In this document: positions 1 to 4,755 of the stretch, in pieces | Position numbering within the stretch: position 1 is the stretch's first letter | How the letters are laid out: every line of letters begins with the position of its first letter | Assembly (NCBI GenBank): GCA_947628265.1 | Contig: CANQZF010000077.1 | Coordinates: forward strand, 1 to 7,695 | Reading direction: 5' to 3' | From: an uncultured Oscillospiraceae bacterium | GTDB lineage: Bacteria; Bacillota; Clostridia; Oscillospirales; Oscillospiraceae | DNA: 7,695 nt | Position numbers and translations under genes: made by a program | The notes under the pieces: model-generated | What the model saw: only the letters and a program-made list of their open reading frames with translations | What the model was told of the DNA's origin: nothing | Database searches by the model: none

Positions 1-554
1 CTGCCCACGTTGTAGTCCCCGCCCCAGACCCGCTCGTAGATGGTCTCCCGGTAGAGGGCCGCGCCGGGGTTCCGGGCGAAGAGCAGCAGCAGATTATATT
101 CCTTGTTGGTGAGGGGGATGTCCCGCCCGTCCCGGGTCACCCGCATGGAGCGTGTGTCGATGGAGAGGCCCGCGATCTCGATGACGCTGGCGAGCTTGTT
201 GTACCGCCGCAGGACCACCTCCACCCGCGCGAGAAGCTCCACCACCTCGAAGGGCTTGACGATGTAGTCCTCCGCCCCGATCCTCAGCCCGTGGACCCGG
301 TCCGAGACGTCCCCCTTGGCGGTGAGGAAGATGACGGGGATGCCCATGGGCCGGATGTAGTCCATGAGCTCAAAGCCCGTGGCCCCGGGGAGCATGATGT
401 CGAGGAGTATGAGGTCGAAGGTCTCCTTTTCCAATATATCCGCCGCCTCCAGGCCGTCGTAGGCGCAGGTGCAGACGTAGCCGGCCTTGGAGAGGCTCAT
501 CTTTATGAGGGCGGCGATGGGCCGCTCGTCGTCAACAACAAGTATGCGTATCAT
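1..554 (-). CDS. OmpR/PhoB-family response regulator (3' end outside window)
   Basis: DNA-binding half of a two-component system: a partner histidine kinase, not in this window, would phosphorylate it so that it binds promoters. Translation from ATG 554-552 gives 184 codons with no stop before the edge; the family is about 225 residues, so roughly 40 C-terminal residues, including the recognition helix, are missing. The receiver domain (about 1-118) starts MIRILVVDDE and has acidic-pocket D8/D9, phospho-acceptor D52 in LILLDIMLPG, T78 in FLTAK and K100 in YIVKPF. The winged-helix output domain begins near 125 (IAGLSIDTRSMRVTRDG, then LTNKEYNLLLLFARNPG and ERVWG). The start is fixed by AAGGAG (minus strand, 563-568) 8 nt upstream. 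It is divergent from the HAD gene, and tandem TGTATCA boxes between them suggest autoregulation. The kinase may lie beyond the left edge. The regulon cannot be told from the sequence; the family assignment is very secure. Confidence 0.95.
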   Translation of the reverse strand, partial: MIRILVVDDERPIAALIKMSLSKAGYVCTCAYDGLEAADILEKETFDLILLDIMLPGATGFELMDYIRPMGIPVIFLTAKGDVSDRVHGLRIGAEDYIVKPFEVVELLARVEVVLRRYNKLASVIEIAGLSIDTRSMRVTRDGRDIPLTNKEYNLLLLFARNPGAALYRETIYERVWGGDYNVG

Positions 555-585
555 TTGCAAGGCTCCTTATCTCTCAGATACGGCC

Positions 586-591
586 ATTTTA
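586..591 (-). promoter_or_regulatory. Candidate -10 of the response-regulator gene
   Basis: Minus-strand TAAAAT, about 30 bp upstream of the start codon. The position 17 bp further upstream reads ACAATT, a poor -35, so activator-dependent transcription is plausible. Prediction by eye only. Confidence 0.35.
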
Positions 592-600
592 CATCGTCTC

Positions 601-618
601 TGTATCAGAATTGTATCA
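601..618. promoter_or_regulatory. Tandem TGTATCA boxes, candidate response-regulator operator
   Basis: TGTATCA occurs at 601-607 and 612-618, an exact 7-nt direct repeat with an 11-bp period (one helical turn). OmpR/PhoB-family dimers bind this type of head-to-tail arrangement. On the minus strand the nearer box lies 9 bp upstream of a TAAAAT -10-like hexamer (586-591) that has no good -35, which is how PhoB-activated promoters are built. The boxes also end 3 bp before the -35 of the divergent HAD promoter. Binding by the adjacent regulator is inferred. Confidence 0.5.
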
Positions 619-621
619 TCC

Positions 622-650
622 TTGCCTTTTTTTCGGGTGTGTATTATTAT
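622..650 (+). promoter_or_regulatory. Sigma-A-type promoter for the HAD/DUF1294 operon
   Basis: TTGCCT (622-627), a 17-bp spacer and TATTAT (645-650), about 35 bp before the ATG at 686. The region is clearly AT-rich compared with the flanking genes. Confidence 0.5.
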
Positions 651-685
651 AGTAGCAGAAATTTTCGGCCTAAGGAAGTGGTAAA

Positions 686-1537
686 ATGAAAAAGTCAAAG
701 CCCACGGTGGCGCTGATGTACGATTTCGACAAGACCCTGTGCACCAAGGACATGCAGGAGTACAGCTTCATCCCCAATGTCAACATGACCGCCCAGGAGT
801 TCTGGCGGGAGGCCAACGAGCTGGCCCGGGAGAAGAAAATGGACGGGATCTTAGCCTATATGTACGTGATGCTGGACCGGGCCCGCACCGCCAAAAAGTC
901 CATCCGGCGGGAGAGCTTCGTGGCCCTGGGGAAGGACCTGGAATTCTACCCCGGCGTGGAGACCTGGTTTGAGCGGATAACGGCCTTCGGCAAGGCCCAG
1001 GGCGTGGACGTGCGCCACTACATCATCTCCTCCGGCCTCCGGGAGATCATCGAGGGCTCCAGCATCTACAAAAACTTCGCGGAGGTCTTCGCCTGCGAGT
1101 TCCTCTACGACGTGGACGACGTGGCCCAGTGGCCCAAGAACGTGGTGAACTACACCACCAAGACCCAGTTCCTCTTTCGCATCAACAAGGGGGTGCTGGA
1201 CCTCTCGGACGACCGGACCCTCAACGAGTTCACCCCGGAGGACGAGCGGCCCGTGCCCTTCCGCAATATGCTCTACATCGGCGACGGGGTGACGGACGTG
1301 CCCTGCATGAAGCTGGTGCGCGTAAACGGCGGCTGCTCCATCGCCGTCTACCCCAAAAATAAGCGGGAGACCGCCAGCTCCCTTCTCCGGGACGGCAGGG
1401 CCGATTTCATGCTCCCGGCGGACTACTCCGAGGGCGGGGAGCTGGAAAAGACCGTCAAAAAGGTCATCAGCAAAATGGCCGTCACCGACGAGCTTCGCCG
1501 CCAGACCGCCCAGCAGATGGAGAAGCTGCGCAAATGA
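686..1537 (+). CDS. HAD-superfamily phosphatase/hydrolase
   Basis: A 283-residue haloacid-dehalogenase-fold hydrolase, probably a cytoplasmic phosphatase acting on a small phosphorylated metabolite; the substrate is unknown. Visible catalytic motifs: motif I D13-F-D15-K-T17 (nucleophile D13, acid/base D15), motif II serine at S115/S116 in HYIISSG, a probable motif III lysine around K159 in YTTKTQ, and motif IV Y197-IGDGVTD-204 with D200 and D204 for Mg2+. Residues about 25-90 are helical and sit between motifs I and II, as in a C1-type cap. No signal peptide or membrane segment is seen. AAGGAAG (672-678) lies 7 nt before the ATG. The stop overlaps the next start (ATGA), so the two genes are co-transcribed and probably translationally coupled. 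Membership of the superfamily is secure; a serine-phosphatase-like or nucleotidase role cannot be separated by reading. Confidence 0.9.
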   Translation: MKKSKPTVALMYDFDKTLCTKDMQEYSFIPNVNMTAQEFWREANELAREKKMDGILAYMYVMLDRARTAKKSIRRESFVALGKDLEFYPGVETWFERITAFGKAQGVDVRHYIISSGLREIIEGSSIYKNFAEVFACEFLYDVDDVAQWPKNVVNYTTKTQFLFRINKGVLDLSDDRTLNEFTPEDERPVPFRNMLYIGDGVTDVPCMKLVRVNGGCSIAVYPKNKRETASSLLRDGRADFMLPADYSEGGELEKTVKKVISKMAVTDELRRQTAQQMEKLRK

Positions 1538-1809
1538 TGAAATACGTCCTCACGGGGTACCTGGTCCTCATGAACCTGGCCGCCTTCGCCCTCTTCGCCC
1601 TGGACAAGCGCCGCGCCCAGCGAAAAATGTGGCGGATCCCGGAGTCCACCCTCCTGTGGACAGCGGCCCTGGGCGGCTCCCTGGGCGCGCTTTTGGGGAT
1701 GCGCCTCCTCCGCCACAAAACGAAGCACCCAAAATTCTATCTCCTCGTCCCCACCCTCTTCCTCCTCCACGTGGCAGTGTTCGCGTACGTGTTTTGGCGG
1801 GTGGGGTAA
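1534..1809 (+). CDS. DUF1294 family small membrane protein
   Basis: A 91-residue integral membrane protein of the DUF1294 family, function unknown. Family hallmarks are all present: ALDKRRAQ (D24-K25), WRIPES (R34-E37), ALGGSLGALLGM (45-56) and the basic stretch RHKTKHPKF (60-68). Hydrophobic segments at about 4-22, 40-57 and 69-88 suggest three membrane passes, with the basic motifs in the loops. The start ATG overlaps the HAD stop by 4 nt (ATGA). GGAGAAG (1519-1525) inside the HAD gene is 8 nt upstream, so translation probably depends on that of the HAD gene. A second ATG follows immediately, so the true start could be one codon later. In some proteobacteria this domain is fused to a cold-shock domain; here it stands alone. 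Confidence 0.9.
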   Translation: MMKYVLTGYLVLMNLAAFALFALDKRRAQRKMWRIPESTLLWTAALGGSLGALLGMRLLRHKTKHPKFYLLVPTLFLLHVAVFAYVFWRVG

Positions 1810-1839
1810 GCGAACTGAGACAGGCCCGGATGTGGCTGC

Positions 1840-1865
1840 CGCAATTTTAAGTTGCGAAAACGCAA
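1840..1865 (+). repeat. Three alternating CGCAA/TTGCG arms (mutually exclusive hairpins)
   Basis: CGCAA (1840-1844), TTGCG (1852-1856) and CGCAA (1861-1865): the middle arm can pair with either neighbour, giving loops of 7 or 4 nt. It sits about 30 nt after the DUF1294 stop. No T-tract follows, so it is not a convincing intrinsic terminator. Stems are only 5 bp. Confidence 0.35.
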
Positions 1866-1885
1866 ACACAGGTTGGTGGCGGCTG

Positions 1886-1913
1886 TTGAGATTTGCCTTT
1901 ACAATCTTACTAT
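1886..1913 (+). promoter_or_regulatory. Promoter of the XRE regulator gene
   Basis: TTGAGA (1886-1891), a 16-bp spacer and TACTAT (1908-1913), about 29 bp before the ATG. A 7-bp inverted repeat, TTGAGAT (1886-1892) and ATCTCAA (1912-1918), covers both hexamers; it could be the operator of the encoded repressor. Confidence 0.45.
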
Positions 1914-1941
1914 CTCAAAAACGTGAACGGAGGCAGCTTTA

Positions 1942-2478
1942 ATGAGCTTCGCGGAAAATTTACAGAAAGTCAGAAAGGAAAGGCATCTCTCCCAGGAGGA
2001 GCTGGCGGAAATGCTGGACGTCAGCAGACAGGCTGTTTCAAAATGGGAACAGGGAACAGGCTACCCGGAGGTGGAAAAGCTGATAGAGTTGTCCCGGGGG
2101 TTGAACATATCTTTAGACAGCCTTCTGGATACCGGGCTCTCCCAAGAAAAGGCCGGGGAGCACGAAAAGGCGACGGGGGTAATCACCATTTCTTCGCCCC
2201 ATGAGCACGTTGTTACGAGGTGCAGCAAGGTGATGTCCTCGCCGAGGTTCAGGGGAGGGAAAAAAGCCCCGAGGTATGCTCTATTTGCCGCCCGCGACGG
2301 CGCGGTCTCCCTTTTGGGCCCGCAAAACACGTTTTTGGGGTGGTACGCCGACGAGCAACAGCTGGAAAAAGAGATCACCGAAATTCAGGACGCTATCTTT
2401 CGGGGAGTACCGGCGTACGAGCTGAAATACAGCGTAAAAGTCGAATGGACGCCCTTTAGCGTAAAAATTAAGGAATAG
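1942..2478 (+). CDS. XRE-family helix-turn-helix regulator with uncharacterised C-terminal domain
   Basis: A 178-residue cytoplasmic DNA-binding protein. Residues 5-62 form a classic Cro/C1 helix-turn-helix: LQKVRKERHLSQEELAEMLD, then SRQAVSKWEQG (recognition helix around 28-36) and PEVEKLIELSRGLNISLDSLL. A polar linker (65-77) leads to a C-terminal region of about 100 residues that looks beta-rich (VITISSP, RYALFAARDGAVSLLG, NTFLGWYADEQQ) with one amphipathic helix (139-153) and a closing strand pair (LKYSVKVEW, FSVKIKE). I do not recognise this part; it may sense a ligand or dimerise. The start is set by GGAGG (1929-1933), 8 nt upstream. It is monocistronic and visibly more AT-rich than its neighbours, which may indicate acquisition. 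The inverted repeat over its promoter suggests autorepression. HTH identity is secure; targets are unknown. Confidence 0.88.
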   Translation: MSFAENLQKVRKERHLSQEELAEMLDVSRQAVSKWEQGTGYPEVEKLIELSRGLNISLDSLLDTGLSQEKAGEHEKATGVITISSPHEHVVTRCSKVMSSPRFRGGKKAPRYALFAARDGAVSLLGPQNTFLGWYADEQQLEKEITEIQDAIFRGVPAYELKYSVKVEWTPFSVKIKE

Positions 2479-2524
2479 ACCTTTTGGGGAAAGTTTAACA
2501 TCCCGGCCCCCTGTCAACGCAACA

Positions 2525-2552
2525 CGGGTCGCCGGGGACGGCGACCCCTACG
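2525..2552 (+). repeat. Palindrome unit A
   Basis: Arms GGGTCGCCG (2526-2534) and CGGCGACCC (2539-2547) form a perfect 9-bp stem around GGGA, preceded by C and followed by CTACG. The CGGG...CCCCTACG frame is the family signature. Confidence 0.8.
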
Positions 2553-2602
2553 GCGTATCTTGAAAAAAACAATTTAAACGTAGCCGCTCAATAACCCTCA
2601 TC

Positions 2603-2630
2603 CGGGCCGCCAAGAGTGGCGGCCCCTACG
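2603..2630 (+). repeat. Palindrome unit B
   Basis: Arms GGGCCGCCA (2604-2612) and TGGCGGCCC (2617-2625) around AGAG, followed by CTACG. Compared with unit A, the T-A pair has become C-G and the loop-closing G-C has become A-T, both compensated. Confidence 0.8.
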
Positions 2631-2656
2631 TTCGCTGTAAAAGCCTAATTTTCAGC

Positions 2657-2683
2657 CGTAGGGGTCCCCGTCTCGGGGACCCG
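2657..2683 (-). repeat. Palindrome unit C (inverted orientation)
   Basis: CGTAG, then arms GGGTCCCCG (2662-2670) and CGGGGACCC (2674-2682) around TCT. Read on the minus strand it matches unit A, except for one G-C pair flipped to C-G on both arms and a loop one nucleotide shorter. Confidence 0.8.
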
Positions 2684-2725
2684 TCCGTAGTTAACGACCC
2701 GGCCCCCATTCAACGCTTTTACCCA

Positions 2726-2753
2726 TGTAGGGGCCGCCTCTCTTGGCGGCCCG
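2726..2753 (-). repeat. Palindrome unit D (inverted orientation)
   Basis: TGTAG, then arms GGGCCGCC (2731-2738) and GGCGGCCC (2745-2752) around TCTCTT. On the minus strand it differs from unit B at only two of 28 positions, so B and D could also pair with each other over their full length. Confidence 0.8.
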
Positions 2754-2818
2754 TGAGCGTTGACAGGGAGGGGATGCGCCCCCTTTTTATACATTTTCTG
2801 AAAAAATCAAAAATCCTC

Positions 2819-2849
2819 TTGACTGTAAAGGGGCTTTATGGCCTATAGT
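2819..2849 (+). promoter_or_regulatory. MerR-type promoter with 19-bp spacer and internal dyad
   Basis: TTGACT (2819-2824) and TATAGT (2844-2849) are near-consensus hexamers separated by 19 bp rather than 17. Inside the spacer is the dyad TAAAG (2826-2830), GGG, CTTTA (2834-2838). An over-long 19-20 bp spacer occupied by a dyad is the hallmark of promoters untwisted by MerR-family regulators, and the gene just downstream encodes one. The expected start of transcription near 2856 leaves a short leader holding the ribosome binding site at 2860-2865. Confidence 0.7.
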
Positions 2850-2872
2850 GCGTAGTGAAAGGGGGATCGGAT

Positions 2873-4300
2873 ATGACCATCAACGAGATAGAGGCCCGGA
2901 CGGGGCTGGACCGGGGGACGGTGCGGTATTATGAGCAGGAGGGCCTTATAAAGCCCGCCCGGGAACAAAACGGCTACCGCAACTACTCGGAGGACAACCT
3001 TGAAAAGCTCCTGAAAATAAAGCTTCTCCGCTCCCTCAACTTCTCCGTGGACGACATCCGGGCCATGGATTTGGACGCCTCAGACTTTCAGCAGCGCCTC
3101 CGGGCCCGGGCCCGCTCCCTGGAGGCAAAACAGGAGGACCTGGAGGACGCCAAACGCGTCATCCGTCAGATGATCGACGGCGGCGAGCGGTACGAGACGC
3201 TGAACGCCGGCCTCTACCTCACGGCGCTGAGGGACGGGACGCCCGCGCTCACCGCCCCGGAGGAGGTCGCCGCCCCGGCGGACAGCCCCCCGGAGCCGGA
3301 GCAGGCGGGGCCCTGGCGGCGGTATTTCGCCCGGAGCCTGGACTGGTACCTCTTGTCGCTTCTGTACATCTTTGTCACCATGGGCCTCATGGGCGTCGAT
3401 TACCGCAGCAGCTCGTTCTGGGGGGACGTGCTCTTTACCGTCCTCCTCATGGCTCTAACGGTCCTGGTGGAGCCGCTTTTTCTGTGTACCCTGGGGGCCA
3501 CCCCGGGCAAGCTCCTTTTGGGGATGCGCGTCCTTAATGAAAACGGGCAAAAGCTCTCCTACACGGACGCCTTCGGGCGCACCCTGGGGGTCCTTTTCTG
3601 CGGGGAGGGGCTGCACGTCCCCATCGTCAGCCTGTGGCGGCTCATCAGAAGCCGCAAGGACGCCTCTGACGGCTACGCGCTCCCCTGGGAGGGCGGCTCG
3701 ACCGTCTACCTCCGGGACAGGCGGGGCTGGCGCCCTTACGTTTGCGCCGGGTGCTTTGTTTTGGGCTTCGTCCTCGTCCTTGGAATTGCCTTTCGCTTCT
3801 ATCTGCCCCCAAACCGCGGGGAGCTCACCCCCGAGGAGCTGGCGGAGAACGTGAACACCTACTCCACCCGGGTGCTGGACGCCAACAGGTGGGTCCTGGA
3901 GCCCGACGGGACCTGGCGCGACACCTTTGTCCCTGACCCCCACACCGTCTATCTCTTTTTAAATGACTTCACTCCGGCGCCCGTGGAGCTCACCGTAGAA
4001 AACGGCGTGGTCACGGGCCTTTCCTGGCGTCAGACCGCCGAAAGCTATTCACTCTCGGTCCTCTCTGACAGCTTCTCCGCCTATGTCCGGGCTCTGACCC
4101 TCTCGCTGGCCGGCGCGGACAGGTCCCAGGGACTTTTCAGGATGAACACGCTGGAGGATATGGCCTCCCGTGCGGGCAGCAACGGCCTTACCACAGCCTA
4201 CGGCCCGTGGCAGATCGACTGTACCGTCTCCTCCGAGGAGACAGCGAAACCCGACGTCACGCGTTTCACGTTGGAGCTCACTGTCGTGAGGGCAGATTAG
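2873..4300 (+). CDS. Membrane-bound MerR-RDD fusion regulator
   Basis: A 475-residue fusion. Residues 1-70 are a MerR winged helix-turn-helix (INEIEARTGLDRGTVRYYEQ, GLIKPAR, NGYRNYSEDNLEKL, LNFSVDDIRAM). Residues 71-102 are a charged helix like the MerR dimerisation coil. After an acidic, proline-rich linker (122-147) comes an RDD-type membrane domain: RRYFARSLDW (149-158), hydrophobic stretches at about 158-174, 184-206 and 236-255, the signature TPGKLLLGMRVL (210-221) and a late aspartate in SDGYALPW (265-272). A strong membrane helix at 289-310 precedes an unrecognised domain of about 165 residues. It is probably a one-component regulator binding DNA from the membrane; with an uncertain number of passes, the side holding the C-terminal domain is unclear. 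ATG 2873 is chosen over an in-frame GTG at 2855 because AGGGGG (2860-2865) lies 7 nt upstream and the GTG coincides with the predicted transcription start. No partner gene follows. Confidence 0.88.
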   Translation: MTINEIEARTGLDRGTVRYYEQEGLIKPAREQNGYRNYSEDNLEKLLKIKLLRSLNFSVDDIRAMDLDASDFQQRLRARARSLEAKQEDLEDAKRVIRQMIDGGERYETLNAGLYLTALRDGTPALTAPEEVAAPADSPPEPEQAGPWRRYFARSLDWYLLSLLYIFVTMGLMGVDYRSSSFWGDVLFTVLLMALTVLVEPLFLCTLGATPGKLLLGMRVLNENGQKLSYTDAFGRTLGVLFCGEGLHVPIVSLWRLIRSRKDASDGYALPWEGGSTVYLRDRRGWRPYVCAGCFVLGFVLVLGIAFRFYLPPNRGELTPEELAENVNTYSTRVLDANRWVLEPDGTWRDTFVPDPHTVYLFLNDFTPAPVELTVENGVVTGLSWRQTAESYSLSVLSDSFSAYVRALTLSLAGADRSQGLFRMNTLEDMASRAGSNGLTTAYGPWQIDCTVSSEETAKPDVTRFTLELTVVRAD

Positions 4301-4318
4301 AGCAAGGGAAAGGAACAG

Positions 4319-4348
4319 AAAAAGCGGGGCCGCCTTTGAGCGGCCCCG
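4319..4348 (-). terminator. Intrinsic terminator for leftward transcription
   Basis: On the minus strand, arms CGGGGCCGC and GCGGCCCCG (4348-4340 and 4333-4325) form a 9-bp GC stem with a 6-nt loop, followed after one C by TTTTT (4323-4319). Only the leftward direction has the T-tract. It begins 18 bp after the MerR-RDD stop and would block read-through from the amidohydrolase side into that gene. Confidence 0.65.
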
Positions 4349-4383
4349 GCGCGTTGTAAGGGGGTGCGGTGGTGAACGGGGGA

Positions 4384-4410
4384 CGGGCCGCCCAGTGTGC
4401 GGCCCCTACG
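4384..4410 (+). repeat. Palindrome unit E, fifth member of the CGGG...CCCCTACG family
   Basis: Arms GGGCCGC (4385-4391) and GCGGCCC (4399-4405), then CTACG. Same signature and orientation as units A and B, on the other side of the MerR-RDD gene, but with a shorter stem and a wider loop. Confidence 0.7.
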
Positions 4411-4460
4411 GGACATTTTTGCGTTGATTTTGACGCGTGCATTACTCCAGCCAGCGCCAA

Positions 4461-4655
4461 CGGATATAGACGCTGGTCTGCCGATTACCACACGACAAGC
4501 AGAGAGCAGCGCGGCGGAGTTTAGACGCAGAGCCCATCGTCCACCACCCAGGCAGCGGCGCCCGAATTTATAATTCGGGCTTACGCGGATGTAGACGCTT
4601 GTCAATACGTCCATGCCCGCGCGGATATGGTTCCGCCCGTGTGTATCGTCCACCA
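4461..4655. repeat. Degenerate direct repeats (TAGACGC / ATCGTCCACCA blocks)
   Basis: CGGATATAGACGCTGGTC (4461-4478) recurs as CGGATGTAGACGCTTGTC (4586-4603), 16 of 18 identical, and a third partial match, CGGAGTTTAGACGC, lies at 4514-4527. ATCGTCCACCA occurs exactly at 4536-4546 and 4645-4655. Spacings of 125 and 109 bp suggest two diverged copies of a block of about 110 bp. No function is evident. Confidence 0.5.
4560..4580. repeat. AT-centred palindrome
   Basis: Arms GCCCGAATT (4560-4568) and AATTCGGGC (4572-4580) around TAT, with no T-tract. It lies between the two degenerate repeat blocks. Confidence 0.65.
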
Positions 4656-4717
4656 TTGCGGGAGCCGACCCGCCAGTATAACGTAGAGACCCGAAGCTAC
4701 AGAGCGCCCAACGGGTT

Positions 4718-4745
4718 CCAAGGGGCACTGCCCCTTGGTCGTTTT
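4718..4745 (+). terminator. Possible rightward intrinsic terminator
   Basis: Arms CCAAGGGGC (4718-4726) and GCCCCTTGG (4730-4738) close on a 3-nt loop and are followed by TCG, then TTTTC (4742-4745 are T). The stem is good but the T-run is short and offset. It could end transcription from the MerR-RDD side, or simply be part of the repeat cluster. Confidence 0.35.
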
Positions 4746-4755
4746 CTCCCCTTTG

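Larger units (their letters stand above)
2496..2776. repeat. Composite palindromic repeat element bounded by inverted ends
   Basis: Contains a companion repeat R in three copies: plus orientation at 2496-2520 and 2692-2716 (21 of 25 positions identical), minus orientation at 2757-2776. The outer copies share an exact 12-nt inverted match, CCCTGTCAACGC (2509-2520) and GCGTTGACAGGG (2757-2768), plus CATCCC/GGGATG. Each outer copy is followed inward, after 3-4 nt, by a hairpin unit, so about 50 bp at each end are inverted copies of the same arrangement. Four hairpins lie inside, two in each orientation. There is no reading frame and no obvious target-site duplication. A REP- or MITE-like family is likely. 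Confidence 0.75.
2479..2872. other. Intergenic region with palindrome cluster and MerR promoter
   Basis: No coding sequence is supported in these roughly 390 bp. From left to right it holds a short AT-rich tail after the XRE gene, a composite of GC-rich hairpins and companion repeats (2496-2776), a weak GGGG/CCCC stem followed by five T (2770-2788), an AT-rich spacer, and the promoter of the MerR-RDD gene (2819-2849). Short open frames crossing it are by-products of the palindromes. Confidence 0.8.

Noticed and set aside
291..689. Plus-strand open frame of 132 codons opposite the response regulator
   Set aside because: It is antisense to a clear receiver domain, has no ribosome binding site, and its translation is low-complexity Gly/Asp/Glu.
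1840..1865. Terminator after DUF1294
   Set aside because: The 5-bp stems have no following T-tract on the plus strand; listed only as alternating hairpin arms.
2496..2776. CRISPR array
   Set aside because: Units are palindromes in both orientations with irregular spacing and differing loops; there are no uniform repeats with unique spacers and no cas genes.
2770..2788. Intrinsic terminator GGGG-ATGCG-CCCC-C-TTTTT
   Set aside because: The stem is only 4 bp, too weak to claim, although the T-run is real and it could contribute to termination.
2760..2792. Consensus -35 TTGACA in the right-hand R repeat as a promoter
   Set aside because: No -10 lies at an acceptable distance: TATACA is 22 bp away and the 17-bp position is a T-run. 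The TTGACA belongs to the repeat itself.
2855..2872. GTG 2855 as start of the MerR-RDD gene
   Set aside because: It coincides with the expected transcription start and lacks a ribosome binding site; ATG 2873 has one and gives the normal MerR N-terminus.
4297..4728. Minus-strand open frame of 143 codons in the convergent gap
   Set aside because: It runs through the terminator, unit E and the degenerate repeats, has no ribosome binding site and no recognisable family; it is a repeat by-product.
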